Source of the DNA: Bradyrhizobium sp. SZCCT0148 | GTDB taxonomy: Bacteria; Pseudomonadota; Alphaproteobacteria; Rhizobiales; Xanthobacteraceae | DNA: 64,000 nt | Assembly (NCBI RefSeq): GCF_018129985.1 | Contig: NZ_JAFCKT010000020.1 | Coordinates: 1-64,000 of the forward strand | Reading direction: 5' to 3' | In this document: positions 61,844 through 64,000 of the stretch, piece by piece | How positions within the stretch are numbered: position 1 is the first letter of the stretch | How the letters are laid out: each line of letters begins with the position of its first letter | The notes under the pieces: generated by a model | Databases searched by the model: none | Seen by the model: only the letters and a program-made list of their open reading frames with translations | What the model was told of the DNA's origin: nothing | Program-made: the position numbers and the translations under genes

Positions 61844-62242
61844 AAGAGCCCCAAAAGTAGTGAGGTAGCCCGCGTTGTGCGACTGACGAACAGGCGCGAA
61901 ACAAGGAATCGCAAAGCCTGCGGAGTGTTCAGACCGCAGCCAGGCGCCCGCAATTTACGCCGGCTTCATAATTGCAACAGCGTTCGCGGTCTCGTCAATC
62001 ACCCCCGTACTGCCGGTGCTGACGGATCCGATGTCGAGTTGCAGCATAAGGTCACAGCGTTGTATCCTAGGCCGACGAGCGCTTTTTTTGCTTGTTCCAG
62101 AATTAACCTGCGTTGCCCGTATCAAGCTTAATCCGCGAGTTCTGTTGCAGCTAGGGTAAGGGGCCGGACACCGGTTCGGACCTGGTCGACAAAGCCGTCG
62201 TGCCTTCAAACTCGGCGGCGTTCAGTGGCTCTGTAACGAAAA
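61844..62242. other. Intergenic region without a supported gene
   Basis: 399 bp of mixed composition. Short frames on both strands have no motif or good ribosome binding site. Confidence 0.45.
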
Positions 62243-62374
62243 ATGTTAGCGCCCCATCATCTAGAGGATCCGCCGTTTTGGCCATGGATCGTATTGATCA
62301 TCGGATTTGGCGCGCTGGGGATAGGCACCCTCTTTGTGCTGGGTAAGCTTCTGATGGTGCTGTACGGTCATTAG
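62243..62374 (+). CDS. 43-residue membrane miniprotein
   Basis: ATG at 62243. LAPHHLEDPPFWPWIVLIIG then FGALGIGTLFVLGKLLMVLY and GH: one long membrane helix with a Pro/Trp-rich leader. No strong ribosome binding site is evident (AACGAAAA). It lies 98 bp upstream of the next PEP-CTERM gene. Confidence 0.48.
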   Translation: MLAPHHLEDPPFWPWIVLIIGFGALGIGTLFVLGKLLMVLYGH

Positions 62375-62472
62375 CCGATCGATTTGCGCCACGGGAGTTC
62401 CAAGACTTCTCAAATTGACTCCGCAGTGCAACATAGTTATCAGAGTTTAAATATTCTATTTGAGGTCGCAGA

Positions 62473-63078
62473 ATGAGATTTTTAGGCACTCTCGCAGCGT
62501 TGGTTTTCCTGGCTGCCTCTTCCGCTAGCGCTGCGCCTGTCATTGTTGACGGGAAGATGGACATTTTTGCAGCTAACCCAAACCCCATCGCTACGAGCGG
62601 AATCGCACCGCTGCATCTGACGTTGGTCGGCGGGATGACCTACACCTTCAGCGCAACTGGTCTGATAAGCTGCTGTAGCGGGAATGCCCCGACTGGCCCG
62701 AATGGTCAGAGCGCTTCTGCAGGCGTGATCACAAACGGGACTTCCAATCCGTGGGTCGGCCCATACTTCGATCAATTCGCGCTCGGGTTGACCGGTGTTT
62801 TCTACGACGGGTCCCATGTCTACTCGCCATTTTTGATGGGCGCCTCTGGTCAGTTCACAATGCCGGTAGGAGTCACGGACTTCTATCTTGGTACTGTTGA
62901 TGCGGCGGCTGCGAATAGCCCATCAGGTTCTTACGGCGACAACACCGGCGCATTTAGTGTGACCATTGCAGCTGTTCCCGAGCCATCAACCTGGGCCATG
63001 TTGCTGCTGGGCTTCTGCGGCGTTGGCTTCGTGACCTATCGCCGCCGCAATCAGTCGTCTGCACTCAAGGCGGCCTGA
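62473..63078 (+). CDS. PEPxxWA-CTERM sorting domain protein
   Basis: 201 residues. Signal peptide (RFLGTLAALVFLAASSASAA), beta-rich body (KMDIFAANPNPIATSGIAPL, YTFSATGLISCCSGNAPTGP, SGQFTMPVGVTDFYLGTVDA) and the sorting signal [20 protein letters not shown] with TYRRRN. The last domain resembles a LecA/PA-IL-like lectin fold in pattern (calcium-binding loop type), but that is a guess. Terminator follows at 63104. Confidence 0.86.
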   Translation: MRFLGTLAALVFLAASSASAAPVIVDGKMDIFAANPNPIATSGIAPLHLTLVGGMTYTFSATGLISCCSGNAPTGPNGQSASAGVITNGTSNPWVGPYFDQFALGLTGVFYDGSHVYSPFLMGASGQFTMPVGVTDFYLGTVDAAAANSPSGSYGDNTGAFSVTIAAVPEPSTWAMLLLGFCGVGFVTYRRRNQSSALKAA

Positions 63079-63103
63079 TATCCGGCCTAGTCGGTATGCG
63101 AAA

Positions 63104-63126
63104 GGCCGCCACCGGGCGGTCTTTTT
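63104..63126 (+). terminator. Rho-independent terminator of the PEP-CTERM gene
   Basis: Stem GGCCGCC / GGCGGTC with a 4-nt loop (one G-T pair) at 63104-63110 and 63115-63121, followed by TTTTT (63122-63126), 26 nt after the stop. Confidence 0.88.
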
Positions 63127-63205
63127 GCAAGACACTGCGCAACCGTTGACTACGTGTGTAGGGCGCGGAAAGCTATAGTTTTCCGGAATCATGGGTTGTT
63201 GCATC

Positions 63206-63319
63206 ATGAGTATCGAGAAGTTGAGCGACGAACACGCACTCAGAGAGCGAGCTGAAAAGCTCCGCGAGGAAATCGATTGCCGACGTTTGCGCCGACGACA
63301 TGCCGAGTTGGGCAGATAG
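63206..63319 (+). CDS. 37-residue helical miniprotein
   Basis: ATG at 63206 (an upstream in-frame ATG at 63191). SIEKLSDEHALRERAEKLRE and EIDCRRLRRRHAELGR. It shares the helix R-A-E-x-L-R-x-E-I with the 59013 gene and could be a shortened member of that family. Limited evidence. Confidence 0.45.
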   Translation: MSIEKLSDEHALRERAEKLREEIDCRRLRRRHAELGR

Positions 63320-63821
63320 CATCGGAATTCGCAACTCCCAATTCTGCCCGATGGTCGCTGGTCCCGCCATTCCCCAAGAACGGCCCCAGGGGTTGGCGGC
63401 TGCCTGAGGTGTCCTCTCCTGCCCGGCAGCCTAAAGATTAAAGCGAGAGCAGTCTTACAAGCCATCTGGACAAGCAGTATCTCACACTTCTTGCATGCCT
63501 CTGGTCGGGGAATCCATTTTGGTGTCTGGACCAGGGCTTTTCGAAGGATGCAGAGCTATGGTGACCGGAGTGCTGCACAAGCCCGAACTTCTTACCAATC
63601 CGCCGAGCTGTTTCTCTTTCTTCAAGTTCAGCGGCGAGCTGACGCACATCTTCTCGCCAGCAATAGCGGCTGCAGTCCTCAGTGCGCAGACCCGTCGCCT
63701 CTTCGCAGCCGCCAATGTTCCATCGTTCCCTAGCCTTGCGCTGAGCTAGAGCACAATTGGAGTCCCGACGATTCCCGGCCCTAAGCTGTTGGTACTCTTC
63801 ACGTCTTCCATCGCCGCTCAA
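63320..63821. other. Region with unclear coding
   Basis: 502 bp. Frames on both strands are open for 77-127 codons but none has a motif or ribosome binding site. A minus-strand frame (63482-63715) reading KMCVSSPLNLKKEKQLGGLV looks slightly protein-like. Possibly remains of recombinase-linked genes. Confidence 0.35.
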
Positions 63822-64000
63822 TCATAGTCGCTTCAGCAATCGTTGCACTTGCACGGCAGACCAATTGCCACTCCGTGGCGCCGCTATGCCGGCCTCGTTC
63901 AATCCTTGTGCAATGGCCCTTAAACTTGTCTTCCCCGCCGCTCGTAGCTCAGCGATAGTCGGCCCAAGATCTGCAGCCCTGGCATTGGCACGGGCTTGGA
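63822..64000 (-). CDS. Recombinase family protein (serine recombinase), C-terminus only
   Basis: Partial, runs off the right end. Final 58 codons: ADLGPTIAELRAAGKTSLRA, IAQGLNEAGIAAPRSGNWSA, VQVQRLLKRL then stop at 63822. This is the helix-turn-helix end of resolvase/invertase-type serine recombinases. The catalytic N-terminus lies outside the window. Supports a mobile island at this end. Confidence 0.85.
   Translation of the reverse strand, partial: QARANARAADLGPTIAELRAAGKTSLRAIAQGLNEAGIAAPRSGNWSAVQVQRLLKRL

Noticed and set aside
63438-63821. 127-codon minus-strand frame
   Set aside because: No motif, unusual composition and no ribosome binding site; kept only as unclear region.

Overview
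The window looks like a chromosomal segment of a high-GC alphaproteobacterium, most likely Bradyrhizobium or a close relative in the Nitrobacteraceae. This is inferred from gene content and protein style (GcrA-type regulator, phasin, PEPxxWA-CTERM proteins, DUF6894, many small rhizobial proteins), not from a 16S or a search. No rRNA, tRNA or CRISPR array was seen.

Left part (about 0.4-18 kb): a purine and ureide catabolism locus. It holds a DUF3830 protein, a PuuE-type allantoinase, a UraD-UraH fusion, a two-gene xanthine dehydrogenase-like oxidase (FAD subunit plus a fused [2Fe-2S]/Mo subunit), an 8-oxoguanine/hydroxyatrazine-type amidohydrolase, a four-gene BMP-family nucleoside-type ABC importer, an outer membrane protein, a guanine-deaminase-like enzyme and an allantoate amidohydrolase/carbamoylase. 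Together they would import purines or nucleosides, deaminate and oxidise them to urate and open the ring to ureides. No urate oxidase is present in the window.

Middle part (about 18-49.5 kb): core-like genes with many small rhizobial proteins. It includes a MoxR/VWA-CoxE pair, a quinone oxidoreductase, a divergent S24-type repressor / GcrA-like pair with a candidate operator, a phasin, a cytochrome c, an alpha/beta hydrolase, a divergent trio of TpsB transporter, FecR protein and CHASE2-PAS-GGDEF-EAL protein, an arginase, a 1161-residue protein joining a degenerate receiver and LuxR HTH to a long His-rich tandem repeat, an NRAMP-like transporter, stress-type envelope proteins, a stand-alone EAL protein and a GNAT acetyltransferase.

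Right part (about 49.5-64 kb): an accessory island, visibly more AT-rich in many stretches and full of broken genes. It has a truncated RelA/SpoT protein, a duplicated candidate small RNA with a Rho-independent terminator and a compensatory stem change, two small exported proteins built on a repeated SGSAVCP motif, a Lar-like zinc-ribbon protein, an IS66 transposase tail, an N-truncated and frameshifted LuxR gene joined to an N-truncated PEP-CTERM gene, an M10/RTX metalloprotease with YD-like repeats, a decaying IS3-family element splitting a small exported gene, two complete PEPxxWA-CTERM proteins, a VanZ-like protein, and the tail of a serine recombinase running off the right end.
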